A DNA stretch of 64,000 nucleotides from Phoronis australis (Eukaryota > Phoronida > Phoronidae), in assembly GCA_002633005.1 (NCBI GenBank), contig NMRA01000407.1:124001-188000 (forward strand). The letters are read 5' to 3'. The translations under genes and the position numbers were made by a program. The first letter of the stretch is position 1, and each line of letters opens with the position of its first letter. Of this stretch, positions 29,301 to 44,300 are shown one piece after another. The notes under the pieces are model-generated. The model saw only the letters and a program-made list of their open reading frames with translations. It had not been told where the DNA came from and searched no databases.

Positions 29301-32300
29301 GTGAAAGATGCTACGTCACCGTAAAGGGTTTTATCCAAAAAGCATTAGATTCCTTGAGAAACAATGCCCGAGGCTTGGGAAGAGATGACTGTTCGATACC
29401 ATTCAGGATTATGTTAAGTGATTTTGTGTGACCCGGATGGTCGTTTTATGGGACGACCAATGTCTCCAGCTTCAACGAACTGTAAGTTCTTTCAAAGCCC
29501 CCATAAATCATTTTAAGCTGAGTGAGCAAGAAGCCTAGGCCTATATCGGTTTGATAACGATAAGCGGTCTAACCCAGAATTAAGTACTTTTGGCAGATGG
29601 CATAGTCCAAAGTAGCTTTTTAAAGCTACTGTGTTAAAACACGTCAATTCTGCGTAAGTCAAATCGAACATTGCTACCACGTGGTACATGAGTGAACGAT
29701 CTTGACTCGATAAGACAGCTCTTTGAAACTGCCATAATTTGGCCAGCGTACCAGGAATTTGTGATTTGTTTTAAATTAAGAAACTTGCGTTATGTTAGCA
29801 GTACGGACAGTTTGTGGTCACTTTTTGTGAGCTCGAGAGAACAACACGCACGTCTTCATAACTTTCTTGTTGAAACACCAATCACTGATGACGTTCACCG
29901 GACACAATTTGATATTCCTCATTAGTTTTGAACAAGGTTTTACTATCACTTTGCGATTTGCAATAAATATAACGTCTTCAACTTCGCTGTATTTGCGTCG
30001 ATTTTCTCGCCCTGGACGCTGGGTTGGGTCATCGTCGTATATTTGTCGACTAGAAGCAAAATTTCCCATCGGTAATCTGTCGCCATTTTCCGATATTATT
30101 TGCCGCGTTTTTCACCAGTGGCGTTATACGAAGGCACTAAAACAGACAACGTGGAGTTTATGGTGTAATATTATATGTAATTGACATTTCGTTGACCTGG
30201 AATTTCGCTCAAAATGTGAATCTAGAGATGACGATTTTTCTCAAAAGCAGCGGTTACAACTTGTTTTACGCGTGTGGCGTGGAGGCTAGGCAAGAATTTC
30301 AAAGGGAATTGCTTGGTGGGGATTCCTGACGCATGCATTGGCCTTTTGACGGAAAGACGGGGAACTTAAATTCGCAGCGAAGTTTGGAAAGTAATTCGTT
30401 TTAATTGCATCAGGTGAAAAAAATCCGGCCAATAGTTGTCAAGGAGAAAAATGATATCTCGCAAAAGCTTTGTCCATAAAATGTAAGTATCGAAATACCT
30501 ACGCCGGTCCCGCTTGTAACTTAAATTGCTTTGTCTGAATTTTCACAAGTGGGGAATTTGGAGTTGAATTGGTTTGTAAAGCGGTTGTCGATTGTCTACT
30601 TTGCTACAAATTCCCTAGTAAATCTGAAAACCTAAGTGGTAAGGTGTGAGACCTCAGTAACAATCGAGGCCTTTCATGACGAAAACGTGCACATTGTCGG
30701 CATACCTCGTAGAGCGGTAAGCTTATCGATTCGATGAAGCCGATCTGTAGTTTCGGGAGTTCGTCTTTTTTATCCCTGTCGAACATAGCCTGGAAGATTT
30801 CAGTGAATATGCAAATACAGATTCAGTCGAGTTCTGTTATGAATCCTACTAAAGTACACAACGTAAGTCATGTTCAATCTTTCCTAGATTTATCTATAGT
30901 CTGAAGATCTTACTTGGTTTTGGGTTTTTAAAGATATTTGTAATAGCATACACGATACAAATGGTTAAACTGATCAGCTGTTAACGGAACGCTTTCACTA
31001 CAGGCTTTTTTGCTATTTCTATAATAATTACAACTGTTCTTCTTACATTTACAAGTCCAAAGTGCCACTCAACAAAACTTCACTAGTCACAGCGAAAGAC
31101 ACAAAACAAACTATTTATCTTGTATTTCGCCCGACACCAATACTTGATCGTCGTCATTTCCGATCACGATTCAATTTACTTACAACTGGTGTCGTTGCAA
31201 ACTTCTTTTTCTCCATGTCGCCTTGTTCAAAGAATTCACTAGTCACTCGTTTGGCCACTTCAATCTGGACATCCCACGGTTTGGCGGTACCGGACACGTC
31301 ACAGGCAGTCATTAACATGCTCCTACATAAGAAAATAAGGAGTCGTTAACTAGTTGGATACAGTCTATACCGAACTATCACCACCTATCGGTGACGGTTT
31401 CAATTGACGAGGCCCAATGGGGTTGTCGACGTTAAAGATGTATTTGCATGCTCCAAACTATGCTCATGTATAGCAGGAACTAAGTGGCAATGCTATTCGA
31501 ACATCATCTGTGATAAACAACGTGCAGTTGTATTCATTGACAATTTGTGAATGAGAAAACAAAGAATCTGCAAATAGGTGACCTTTGCACTAATGACGTG
31601 CCTTAGCCCGCATCATGCAGTGTTATTCCCCAACACCACGCCACGATACTCACTGGATATGGTTGAGAGATTTACGGCGGAACATTTTCGACAGAAAACT
31701 CGTTCTTAAAAACATTTCGCAATTTTCAACGTACTTCATATCCACATCTGCGCTATTTCCTGTGTTTCTATTTAATATGACCAAGCAATCACAGAGATAA
31801 GGAACTTCCGTGCGAGCTCCACTTTAAGCTGATTTTGTAATCTCAACAGTTGGGTTTCTTGTAACTTCATGATTATCTTATTTAAATTTGGTACATTTTT
31901 TTGATATTTTCTCTAACTTTCCAACTTTTTAGATATGTTTATAAACATCAAACGTAGTAATAAGCTACTGTCAATGAATAAAACCACCGTAGTGTTACTT
32001 AAACACGCGTGAACATGCTATATCTGTGAAAGTAAAATAATTACAATCATTTACATGAACGCAGAATGCTATTTAGTCAAATAATTTCTAAAAAATAAAC
32101 GTTAAGGCAACTTTACTTCATTATAATCTTGGTTTATTCTGTATCCATGTATCTATCATCAACAATACAATACTATTATTTGGCCATTCGCAAGAATGCA
32201 GTTAGCCTTTCGAAATTGTTAAGTTGCAGTTTGGTAATTATTTTTGTCTGAATTTTTTTAGTTTCAACGTTTCTTTGATAAACATCGGACCAACTGAATG

Positions 32301-35300
32301 ATGAGACAGGGAGTAAAAATTTCAACTTTTACGAATGAGTTCTTTGAGATTTTTCATCAACAACATCATTATACATAGATAAAAACGTAAATAAATACAG
32401 TAAAAGAGGACTTCAATCCAAGCCACTTGACATAACTAAAAGGAATCTAACACCACTGTAGTAACGCTTAATAATATCATTTGCTGCGAGAACTGGGCTT
32501 CCTTTCAAATCCTCAGGTGACAGCTGCATGATTGTCCAGACATAAAACACCAGTCATTTCCATTATAGTGTTTAGCTCACCTAGGGCAGAAACGTTCAAC
32601 CCAATAAAGCTGTTGCGCAATGGTGCGGTCTCGCTGCTGTACAAGTGGTGACTGAATAGCGGATTTGCAGCGACGCCATATTGAAATTAGGTTAAAATGG
32701 TGCATTGTGGGTGCTGTGGTCAGGATTCCGAAAGCGGCCATAGTAACAAGCATAATACGCGGTATGAGCGCGAAGAAAACTTACGGCGGATACACTTGTG
32801 TTCCTGGCTACTTCAAAAACATCAAGACAGATAAAAATCTGAGTTTTTATGTGTTCCCTGCAAACCAAGAACATCTGGTCCCTTTACGAACTACTCCTGT
32901 ATATCTTTTCACCACGGTGTAGGCTAACAAAGTGTTTTGGTTTCGTGAAACTGTTTTCAGATGATTTGTTTCCTGATACATTTGACGTTTTTCAATTGTT
33001 GTCAACGTGATTCAGCTTAATAAAGTGATACTTAATTGTTTATTTTTGCTTTTATAGTAATAGACTATGAGATGAGAGCACCATCGTTCGCCAGTTTTTC
33101 TCGTAACGAGACGAACACATGTTTATTTCCGGACTAACAGTATAGGTCTTCATTCTTAAACAGCTTGAGGCTGTTGCGATCATCTGATATTCAAGTTTTT
33201 ACGCCCCGTGGGTGCTCCTTATGCTCCTCAATGTTTGGTAGTTGTCTAAACCCCTGTATACACACCACACTTTTTCGTATGCTAAAAAGGTGTGTGTAAG
33301 TAGATGTTCCAACAAAAAATTTTGCTGGTGGTGTGACTCATACCCAGATGTGCACAAATATGGTTTCACGAAACTAATGAGCCAAGTTCATGTGACGAAA
33401 TCGAGAAGGGTTTTTAATTATCTTAAGAAAAACTCCAGGGACATGTTAAGTGCCAGAAACGTACCAGGATGCATGGAAATTTCACTGTTTGGCTACAAAA
33501 ACAAAAAGTTGTCTTACATGGGAGGGGGGTTTACCTCCGCCCCCCCCCCGCTCGGCGCCACGCGCCTCGGATTCGACCTTTGCGGGAATCCTAAACCCCC
33601 CCTTACTGAAAACGTAGATCNNNNNNNNAACCCCCCCCTCACTGAACACGTAGATCCGCCACTGATAGTTGTGCCCTCGGTCACACGGTCACTGATCATA
33701 GCTACGCTGTGTTTACAAACGAGAGAGAGGACTTGCTTGGTATTATAAAGCAAATAATTAAACAAGGTTTTTAGTTTGCAAATGACTCCAAATGCACACA
33801 CTATCCAGCCTGCTCAAGACATGCCTGACCACAAGCTATCCCATGAGCCTTCGCGCAGGAAGTAACTCGCACATGCGCAATGCGTAGTTCGTTTGCGCTG
33901 CAAATCCGCTATTGCGCATGCGTCGCTATCTGCATGTAAACAGCTGGCAAAAAGACAGAATTGTTGTCAAAATGTGGTCACAAATTCCCAAAAGACACCT
34001 AAGGTTACTACAGGCGTGGAGAATTGCGGTTAAAAGGGTCAACCAAGTGAAAAAAACATGGGCGCGCACCATAGGGGGCTGGGGGGGCTATAGCCCCCAC
34101 TTTTTTCAGTGCTACGCCGCACATAGTCTACATAGTCTGTAGGTGGTGCCCCACAGGGGGGCAAAGGGGGCTTTAGCCCCCCATTTTTTTCAGTGCTGTG
34201 CCGCCCATGAAAACGTGTGTGGATGCCGAAGCCTCACGCCCCGTGTGTGTGCTCTATGCATTTCCATTCAGAGACTACATTATCACGTTACTTGGTATGC
34301 TTTTAGCAATTATTTTCAGTGATTTTATACCCACCAGTTACCCACTGAATAGCGGGTTTATTCAGTGGAACTAAGTGTTTCTCTTCAGAAACTCACTCGG
34401 GACGGATGGTAGGCTAGCACGACATATTCACATATTGTCCTGGGTGGGAGTGCTCCCAATATAAGAGGTGTATGGTACGTGCCGCTCAGAAGTCAAGGGT
34501 GACTTTTTCACAGCTGTTACTCTTCAAAATTATGCTATGTCCAATAAAATTCTCAAGATGAGCGAGTTTCCTTATTTTATAGCGGACCCCACCCCCAGGA
34601 CTACCAGCTTAGTTACCGAATTAGTATGAATGAGCTATTCAGCAAATTTGTAACAATGCACTGGAATAAATATTGACACCTAGAATGAATTTTATTTGTT
34701 GAGATCAGAAACATATTTTAGGTGTCATGAAAATACACATTCTTAAATCACCTGTTTCACATATTTTAATTCAGATCTTAAATAATGCTTGGGTACAAAG
34801 ATCATTAGTTTCTACATATAAACATGAAGATGAAATGTCACGTATGTTCTGCCTTACAAAAGTAGTTTGTCTTTTGTTTCTTTTTAAATTTGCTAGTATT
34901 TCTCTGACCATATTCTGTTACAGGTGAAAGAAAACGACTGAAACCAGCCGCCTTATCGTCTATTTTCCCTTTCGACAAAGTGAAAAGCAGTCCTTCAGCA
35001 ATAACCTGAGAGAATTGGACCTCTCAGTTCATAAAGTCAGCATTTGACATCCCTGATGGACTCTTCTGTTGCATTGGAAAAATTATATGTTTGTTTTTAA
35101 CAAATAATGTTCTTTTGTTTGTATGTGGCTGTTCAGATAGCCATTTTGTTTTTAAATACATTGATTATTGTTCATTCTCGAATCTTGTGCATAGCAGATT
35201 CTCATCCAGCTAGCTACGATTGAAAACATACTTTGCTTGCATGTTGAACATTTGTTATAGACAAGTTAACACAAATTTTAAAACTGTTCAAAGGCCTTCT

Positions 35301-38300
35301 TAAGAAAGCTCTAAAAATAGTTTCACACGTAAACAGATCAAATGCAATTAAAGGGAATACTTCGTTTTGATCGCCGGAAAAGTTAATGTCACTCAGTGAG
35401 AAAGGAGAGGTATTTATACCAGATCCTTTTGGTTTTCATTTCAATGAGATCGAGTTCCAATGGTCTATAGAAACGCTTGTGAAAAGGTCCAGTTCATGTA
35501 ATCTCATTCAGTCTCAATAACGCCCACAATTAGATCCTTGAAGGTAAACGCAACATGATATCACTTGACTCGCTTTGTGCCCAAAATCTGACCCTGAACT
35601 AGACCAGAGTGTTACTAGTCTTCTTTAGCTCCAGTCCCTCATGTTTCTTCCAGTAAAAGAAATAAGCTATTGTTGTCCACACATGACTCATTGCCTATGA
35701 AAGGGCATCCTCAAAAACGAGACTGGTTGGTGTGGCAGTCAGATATAGTTCCTCTTCATACACAAACAATCCACTGGCACATTTTCTTATGGTACTGAGA
35801 TTCACATTTCTCTAGGTCCACTGGCTTGTATATTGTGCCATGCAGCACTGCTGGTGGGTGGAAAACATGCTGTTGGAAGAGAAAGGAGTAACAAAGCTTG
35901 TCTATGTTGCGGCTTGAAGTGGCCTTAAAAATGTCACTGAACCTGGAACAAATATTGAAATATGAACAATTAAGTACGTCAGATTGGGTAAAAAATATTG
36001 CCCTTATTCTTCAAAAATATGACATGGTAACTGCTTTACAATTTCACACAGATCAGAATTAGATAATTACTATTTCCAGAAAGCAAGTAATAAGTATTGA
36101 TTTTTATATAACTGCGTCTTTATTTTTTCATTCCTAGCCATTGCAATTCTTTAAACGCATCACTTGTCTGCAAAATATGTAAGTTATTTGAGTCAATTTT
36201 AAAGCTTTGTTACCCATTTTCAGGCCTTTTGATTTTTGATACTTTTAGCAATTTCAAACAGCAATTGCAGATCCATGGGTATGTCAAGCACATTTCCGGT
36301 CTAAAGCTGAGGGAACCGTTTCTCAGATTTTTTATCTTTCTTCCAATAGAAGAGATGCAGACTTGTTATTTAAAAATGGTGGATAATATTTCTGTTGTTT
36401 AATAGTAATTAAAAATTCTAAGTCTTGCGTATTGGCAGTAAGAATAATATGTTCAAATGCGACCTCACTAGTATGTTCACGGTAAAAATGCAATTTTTAC
36501 AAAAAATGGCCATCACATGAATTTAAAAACAACTTGCAACATTTCAAGGCATGAGTTACGACTGTTCAATCATTGAGAATTCAGAAAATGTAATATATTT
36601 TTATGGGTTTATAATGGATAGCAAAACAGCTTCATGAAACTTGAAAGAACTTCATGAAGGTTAAGAATTACCTCACCATGCTCTTCCCCCGGATACTATT
36701 ATTTGTTATTTCCACACATTCAGATGTACCAAATTTTATAACCCCAACCCTCTATGCCAACCTGAATAATTAAATTGACCAAGCAACTTACGTACCTTTC
36801 TTTAAAAATACCTGTCCCTTGTCAAAGGCTTTGCTCTTTGTCTCTGATATAGAAAGTATGCTTTGACAACAGATCTGCTCTGGGTAGTAGGATTTTGCTG
36901 GTTGCCTGCAGTCAACTGCTTAAAACCAATTTTTGTCCATTCAGGGACGGTTGCAGAAGCGATGCATAACACCTCTGCACGGCATTAGCCCTCAAACCTA
37001 AAAACCAAAGGTCAGGTGAAAACAAATTTCTATATCAACGTGTAATAGATTTCCGAACGACATAGGATAGGGACTAAACAAATAGTCTAATGGATATTTG
37101 TCACATACCCTTTGGGCTTGGATTGTAGTCTTACCTCACTAACCAATATAGAGTTGACAACCTAACCATTCAGCATTGATTGATGTAACTGTCACTGATA
37201 AACATGTTATTAATCATTCCAAACATCAATAATTCTGCTTTGATATAGGAAAAGATCCCGTGCTAAATCAAGTATCGTAACACACATCACAACAAACAAT
37301 GATTAACCCGACTGGCGACTGTCGCGCAGTCGACATTGGCTAGTACCTCAGTTAACAGACATCAGTGTTGTAAACATGGAATAATAGTTAAAATAATCAC
37401 AAACCTTACCTTTCTATAAGGTCATGCTTACTTCCTCTCATAGCAGCACCCTTTTCACGCAATCTTAGATTCAGTTGGCACGGCTGAAAGCCATTTCACC
37501 ATGTATTAAAGGGCTCGCGAAATCGAGGCTGCTTAATCTATCACCATTAGACACGCGCGCCCTCTAGTAATGTAAAGATTGTCGAATAGCCCATTGTTTT
37601 GGTGACAGGCCATCTCGGCAGAGTATCTACATTCTGTTGTCTATGTTCTGCCTTAACAGACAATGTCTTAAAGGAGAATGCCGCCCGATTTAATTATTTT
37701 TTTACCGTCTTAATCGATCTATATCCGCATCACCTCGTATACGGTCGATCTTACCTCGCCGAGAGATGTCGCGTTAACCCGTGAGGAAGGTGAGAAACGA
37801 CGCAGCGACGTCAGTGGTTCTTCTGCAGAGTGAGTGCCGCTATGGTGTGGTGTATTGTTCCCCGCTTGCGTGAACTATGAAGCTGCGAGGAAAGCGGGTA
37901 CATCGTTTTTCGATTTCCTCGAGAGCCCATGATGCTTCGGAAGTGACTCGCGGTAATGAAGAATGAAAAGTAGGCCGTTAATACCAAGTATGAGGCCGTG
38001 AAACTTCTCCGTGTCTGCCAGTGGCCTGCATTTCGTCGGATCGGTTGTTGATTAGTTTTTGACTATGGATAATTGTAGTTGGCCACGAAAACATAAACAA
38101 TTACACTTAATTCAAGGCGTGAGAACATAACGTTTTACATAACCTGTTTGACGACTGACTCGTTCGTGAGGCTTATGTTTGGTCCTCAGAGTGTATGATG
38201 TTTTTTCTCAGGCAGCCCTAAAAAACCTCTGTTTAGATGCAGGGTGTAAAATCAGGATGGTCCGTGAGACACATTTGCGCTTTTCCAAGAAGGCGTTTCA

Positions 38301-41300
38301 CTTCCGGAATTTCGTGGCACCAAACGTAAGCGTCAGTCGTTTCCATTATCGTGCAGTTAGCTCACTGACACCATGACAAGTCATTCAAACGGTTTTCGGA
38401 ACCATCCATGAGTTCCGTTGTCCGTGCACGTTTATGGAGCCTCTCTATTTTCTTGATCAGCGTATTCCGGTTCAAACTGATAGCCTGTGAAATCTAACGA
38501 TCGACTTGTGAAGTCTTCGTAGGGATCAGCACTCGTCTAAATCGGGATTGCGAGTTGCCACGTTGACGTTTGTTATTGTGCGTTATGTTTCAAAACGAAC
38601 TATTCTCACCCTAACCAATGATTATATAAAACTGAAACAAAGTGTTTTTCATTAGATACAATTTTGTAATGCCTTGGAGTGTTCGTGAGTGCAAATGTTT
38701 TGAGAAGCTAGGAAAGAATAAATCACTGCGTTACCGGCTTTATATGCAATAAACTAATTGACCGGGCACCGAGGCTGTGTGAGCGCATGCTAATTCAGTG
38801 TTGGCTGGCAGAAAGCTGTTGTGAAACAATAACTCGATTTTATATCCCATGGTCAGATGCTAGGGGAATCTTTATTTTGATATTCATATGCATTATTTGT
38901 ATCATTGTTACTGTACAACTTTTACCCTGACGGTTCTGTCAGTGGAAGGGTAACCTGACTTCGTGGCCGACGAGCTAGTAAGTAGATTTGCAGTTTCGCG
39001 GCTAATTCTCCAAAATAACCAGGTGCACATTTTTTTCTTTGGCTCACAATTATAGTCTTTTAGTGACTGCATGTTTAGTTTTCAACTTTGGCTAGTTTAT
39101 GTTCGTGATGTCTTCAGTCCGGCCGCGATCAGATGGGCCTGATCGGGTTTTGAGCCATTGACCGGGATAGCAAGCGTTTTGTGTACGTGTTTAGAACTGA
39201 AAAAGTCTAAAATTACAACACACAGCTATGTTCTCCTGTCTGTATTTCACGAACAAATAATTTGAATGTATCACCGAACAGACCCCAAACTCCCGCGACC
39301 GACCTTGGTAAATTGGCCTACCGAACACTGTAGGATACGGTACGTTCAAATACCTAAAAATCCGTAACAGTGAAATAAAATAACATGTTCGTTCAATAAC
39401 TCGATGTATTTTTAAGGGGTTTAAATGGAATTTTGATGATTTATTGGTGTAAAACGATGAATTAAAGCGATTAGCTGACACCAGTAAGCATGTTGTGAAC
39501 TGTTGTACAGACTGCATTCGAACCTCTGACGTCATTAGTTAAGTTCAACACCTCCGTCTGACGTCAGGTGTCAGGTAAAAGAGCTGTACTTGCTGTTATC
39601 GATTGGAACTACTCGATTTAATCTGATACAAACTTGGTTGTTTTTGGGTGGCATTCTCCTTTAAAACCATCAAAACGTAAAGTCTACTTATTTACAACAT
39701 TAGGAGGCACTCCACCGTACATAAGTAATTTTAAAGAGGCCTGGAACGCGACCAACAGACTAAAGTGCAACGTTGAAAGTGGTTTTCTGCCACTGAAACA
39801 GAATTCAACCTGCTCACCACGTATTTTCAGGGTCTGTTCGTAAATATTTCTGTGGATATTAAAGCATTTTCCTTTAGTTTCAAATTTCAAAAAAGCGATC
39901 TGTCAACTGCTCGCCCCTTCGTCGATTTTTCTCCTACTAGGCAAAGTGTGTCTCCTTATTTGATATGGCAAGACATAGACATAGGCATTTTCATTGTATG
40001 GAAAATGTGACCTTTGACTTCAAGCAACTGAGTGTGAACGCACGTGCGCATTTATCATAAATGGAAGAGAGATCGGTAACTCTGTCGTAACCACAGAATT
40101 TTTGCTTCGCACGTATTTCAAAAATCATAAAGTTTGTGATATTTTGATGAGCTTTCGCGTTTCATGCCTTTTCAATGGTTACAATGCAGAGATATCACAG
40201 GTGGATCGGAAAGTTGGCAGCCAGACAACTTCGAGCTGACGAATTTCAAACACTTTTCATTTTGCCAAGATTTTAGACTTAGTCTTGAAAATTCAATACT
40301 TTTCTCAAGTGGTACGGTTTCATAAAAAGTTAGCAAAAATATCCGGGCAAGTTTTCAAATATCGCAATTCTGTTTGTATAGTTACGGCTCACTGGGTTTT
40401 CTCAGTGATCTACCGTCGATGATCAGCTGTCTGATTGTTTTTTCTTAACCTGACTTACGCAAAACAAATTTGCCTTATAAATTTCTTTGTAATTCAGAAA
40501 TTTGTACTATTGCTTCCATTTTCTACACAATGCTGCGCAGTTGTTCCGTTCGGATTTTCATTAGCCATCATCGGGAACACGTTTCATAATAGGTGGCGGT
40601 GACATCTCACTGGGCACAAATCCTCAATGTATTCTCCATATCGGTATAGAAGAACTTTGCTGAAAGTCTGAATATGTTGAATTCAAGGCAACTGGCCTAC
40701 ATTTAAACAACGTTATTTGAATTCAGATATGTGGAATCAATTATGATGTGTCTGTCGGCAATGGTGAGATTGTCACTAATACGTTGTACGATTTTAAGTA
40801 AATATCGAAATGCTCTTTTCTCTAAGCGTTATTGATTCAAGTACTAAAATATTAATGCAAGCTGTACGCCTTATAGCAAATTAATGCATCGTCGATCGAT
40901 GATCTATACATGACAATATAAGTTTAAGAAAAAGTGTTCGCTGTCAACTGAAACTCATTTTTCAAAGATTACATAACGATAGAGCTAAATGTTGTACCCC
41001 AAGGTCATTAGCAAATGTGAAAGCAAAAACTCTATGAAACGATGCCATTTGTGCAATTGCCGTGCTTCGAGGGAACGCATAACGCTTATTATAGTATAAC
41101 GCCGAAATACCGACCGCACGAGATTCGATGATTTGTGTCAGGGACCAGGATCTAATCCTTTTACTCAAAAGCATTTTTCATTCTACTTTGGTATGAACTT
41201 AAGATAAGTGCCTATTATTCTGTGTTCGAGTATTTTGTAGTTTTACGTGGATGATGTTGTAGTCCTATTTTGTACTGGATGACCTCAACATTAAAGCTGT

Positions 41301-44300
41301 ACTTTCGATTTTTTACTCGAGTTTGTATCTAGAAACTAGAGATGATCAAGCACGAATTTACAGTGGTTTTGAGTTCGTATTAAAGGAAAACGGAAAATGT
41401 CTCTTCACCTGAGAAGTTCTCTCTTGTAGTCTTCTAGGAAATCCTCTTCTCCGTTGTCCACCAACTCTTTAAACAGCGCCCTTTTCCTAAACAACACAGG
41501 NTTTACTCAAAAGCATTTTTCATTCTACTTTGGTATGAACTTAAGATAAGTGCCTATTATTCTGTGTTCGAGTATTTTGTAGTTTTACGTGGATGAGAGT
41601 GTAGTCCTATTTTGTACTGGATGACCTCAACATTAAAGCTGTACTTTCGATTTTTTACTCGAGTTTGTATCTAGAAACTAGAGATGATCAAGCACGAATT
41701 TACAGTGGTTTGTATAATCCGTAATCATTGAGTTCGTATTAAAGGAAAACGGAAAATGTCTCTTCACCTGAGAAGTTCTCTCTTGTAGTCTTCTAGGAAA
41801 TCCTCTTCTCCGTTGTCCACCAACTCTTTAAACAGCGCCCTTTTCCTAAACAACACAGGCGAGTCATGAAGGACAATTTTTCACAAAATATTTTCCATTT
41901 TAATAAACCTTTCACTCCTCATACTTGAAAATAGTTCTTAAAAGATTTTGCAGTGGGAAATGACGTCACGCATGGTATGCCTACTATGCGATACCTGTTA
42001 ATATGTAGTGAAACATACAGATCAATAAAAATATTAAAGGGTCGAGGCAACTCTGGCATAATTCATATTGCTTAGGGAATCCAAAATGAATGAGCGGTCT
42101 CATAATTTGAGCTTTAAGCAGTGACAACATTAAAAGCGACACAATACGTACTTGAAGTACAGGGCAAGATCTGTGGACAAAATAGCCGATTCTACCATAT
42201 TTATGCAATTTCGGTATTCATTTGACGGAAGTTCACCAAAAATGTTGTTCCCCTCACTGTTCAGGATCATGATGCAGTGGTCAAAGTGGTGGTGCTCCAG
42301 TGTTGACGTGCCGTACAATAAGGATAGCGGCGAGTCGCTCCTGAGAGTGCAGAAAACACGTATCATGACTGGTCAAAGTTTACTCGCGAGTCAAATTGCC
42401 TGATTGCACTTGCGTATGTATGACAGCATGAGATTTATTCGCTGAGTTTTAGGTGTGACAAACGTTTCGTCCTTTCAAATTTATTATAATTGACAAAATT
42501 GACAAGGAAAGTTTATTGCTATAACCATTTAAAATGTTCTTAGGAACGTCAAAAGGCAACGGTGTAAACTATAATATCATGTTAAAAGAACACGGGCCTA
42601 TACTGGACAAAGATTAAAGATAGATAGGTTAAGGCTTAATGAACTGAATAATCATCTGTTTATTATGTTGAACTCTATTCTTTACCAAGCTTTGTAAGAT
42701 TTAAATAATTTACGAATACTAACTTAGATTGGAAGGCGTTGTTGGTTCCCCTGTGGTCAAGGTCGTGGCAGAGACAGCCGACCAATAAAGCGAACACTTC
42801 CAACTTGGAAAAGTAGCTTTCATATTCTCCTGTCTAGGCACAAGAATATATTACATTAACACATCTATCTAAAATCACCCCAAACGGTTATCCACAGTAT
42901 AGATATAAAATTCGTGCGTGTTGTAGCTGATAAATTGTTTTGATTAGAATCTTTATCATAGAGGTTTTGAAACTCTTTGGCTAGAAATGTGTGCAACGGC
43001 AAAATATGTACTAAAATAACTACCACGTTTTCAAAACAATTTTGCTGGAGAAAAGATGAAAACGACTACAAAAGTGAAGATGTTTTAGTAAATTACTTAC
43101 ATACAAAATTGAAAACATCATTTGCGCCACGTTGAATGCATGTCGCCAATTATGGTATATTACAGGACGATAGTTTTTCTTCACGCTGCAAACCCACCGA
43201 CATAAAACCTGAAAACAACATGAGGTATTCTACGCACGTAAAACTGTGTAGCTATAACACTGATTTGATCAGTTAGCAGTCCTGGTCTTATGTTTGATTA
43301 CGCATGAGTTTCTCATTCAAGAAACATGCAAGCTGATCCGGGTCGCGGCACCTAATTTTAGGTTACGGGATCGTACCACGACCTAATGGGGGGGGGGTGA
43401 TTTCGCTCACACGAGGACGCTGCAATGGGGTGATTTCACTCACATGGCGACGCTGGGATTCAAAGTTAGATAAAAGTCGGATTTCGCGTCAGCGGCCATG
43501 AATTTGACTTGTGTCAGCTTTTTCTGAAAAAAACGTGTACCCAACTGCAAGGAAATTTTGAATGTCACTGAGCTAAGAAACCTATGCAATTCTTTGGTGT
43601 GATATCTTGATGTCATTAAAGCGTGTTGAGTGAAGTCGTTTCATGGCTTTATTTAGAGGAAATTTCCGACATTTTAATTATGTCGTTCAACAAATGCATG
43701 ATGTATTGTTCTCATCTCAGCAGTGTAAACATAGGTTATGAAATGAATTCGAGATAGAATATCATACTGGTATTGCTATGTATGTGGGATAACTTATTTA
43801 TCCAATATGTACGACCTCAATTATATCGCGGCGACATCATGTTGTCATGCGCTTTGGGTTGTAATTATGACGCCATATATATGCCAAGCGTACCCGCGCC
43901 GGTTAAAGCCTAACTTCAACGGAATTTTGTTAGTTTAGATGTATTAGGCTAACCATATAGTCCTAGCAAAGACTTAGTAAAATAAGAAAACGAGAGTTCA
44001 ATCACGCAAGTGTAAGCCCGTCAAATGATAAGTGAAGCTGTCTTTTCGTGCCATGTTGCGTCACCGCGAGATCCCAGCACGAACAACGAAAGGTTGTATT
44101 GAATAGGGGTCTGAATAGAACACCATTGCGTGCGAGTGTTATTCGCAGCTGTGGTGATTCTCGAGGTGACGTAGACAAAAGCAAGCTAATACGCCTACCA
44201 GTTCGTTACATTTGGCACTAGTGGGCTAAAAGCGATGCTCTTAATATACTGTAGGAACCAAATTTACATGTGTTACCGTTGAAGATAGGCTTTAAGCGAT

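Larger units (their letters stand above)
41160..41859. repeat. Head-to-tail duplication around a single N
   Basis: 41160-41500 and 41502-41859 are nearly identical, starting TTTACTCAAAAGCATTTTTC and ending AAACAACACAGG. They differ by a 17-base indel (TTTGTATAATCCGTAATCA region) and a few substitutions. The junction is one N at 41501. Each copy holds one PDE exon. Confidence 0.9.

Noticed and set aside
41409-41845. Genuine tandem exon duplication in the PDE catalytic domain
   Set aside because: The N at the junction and allele-like differences make a haplotype join more likely; an extra 26 residues there would disturb the fold.
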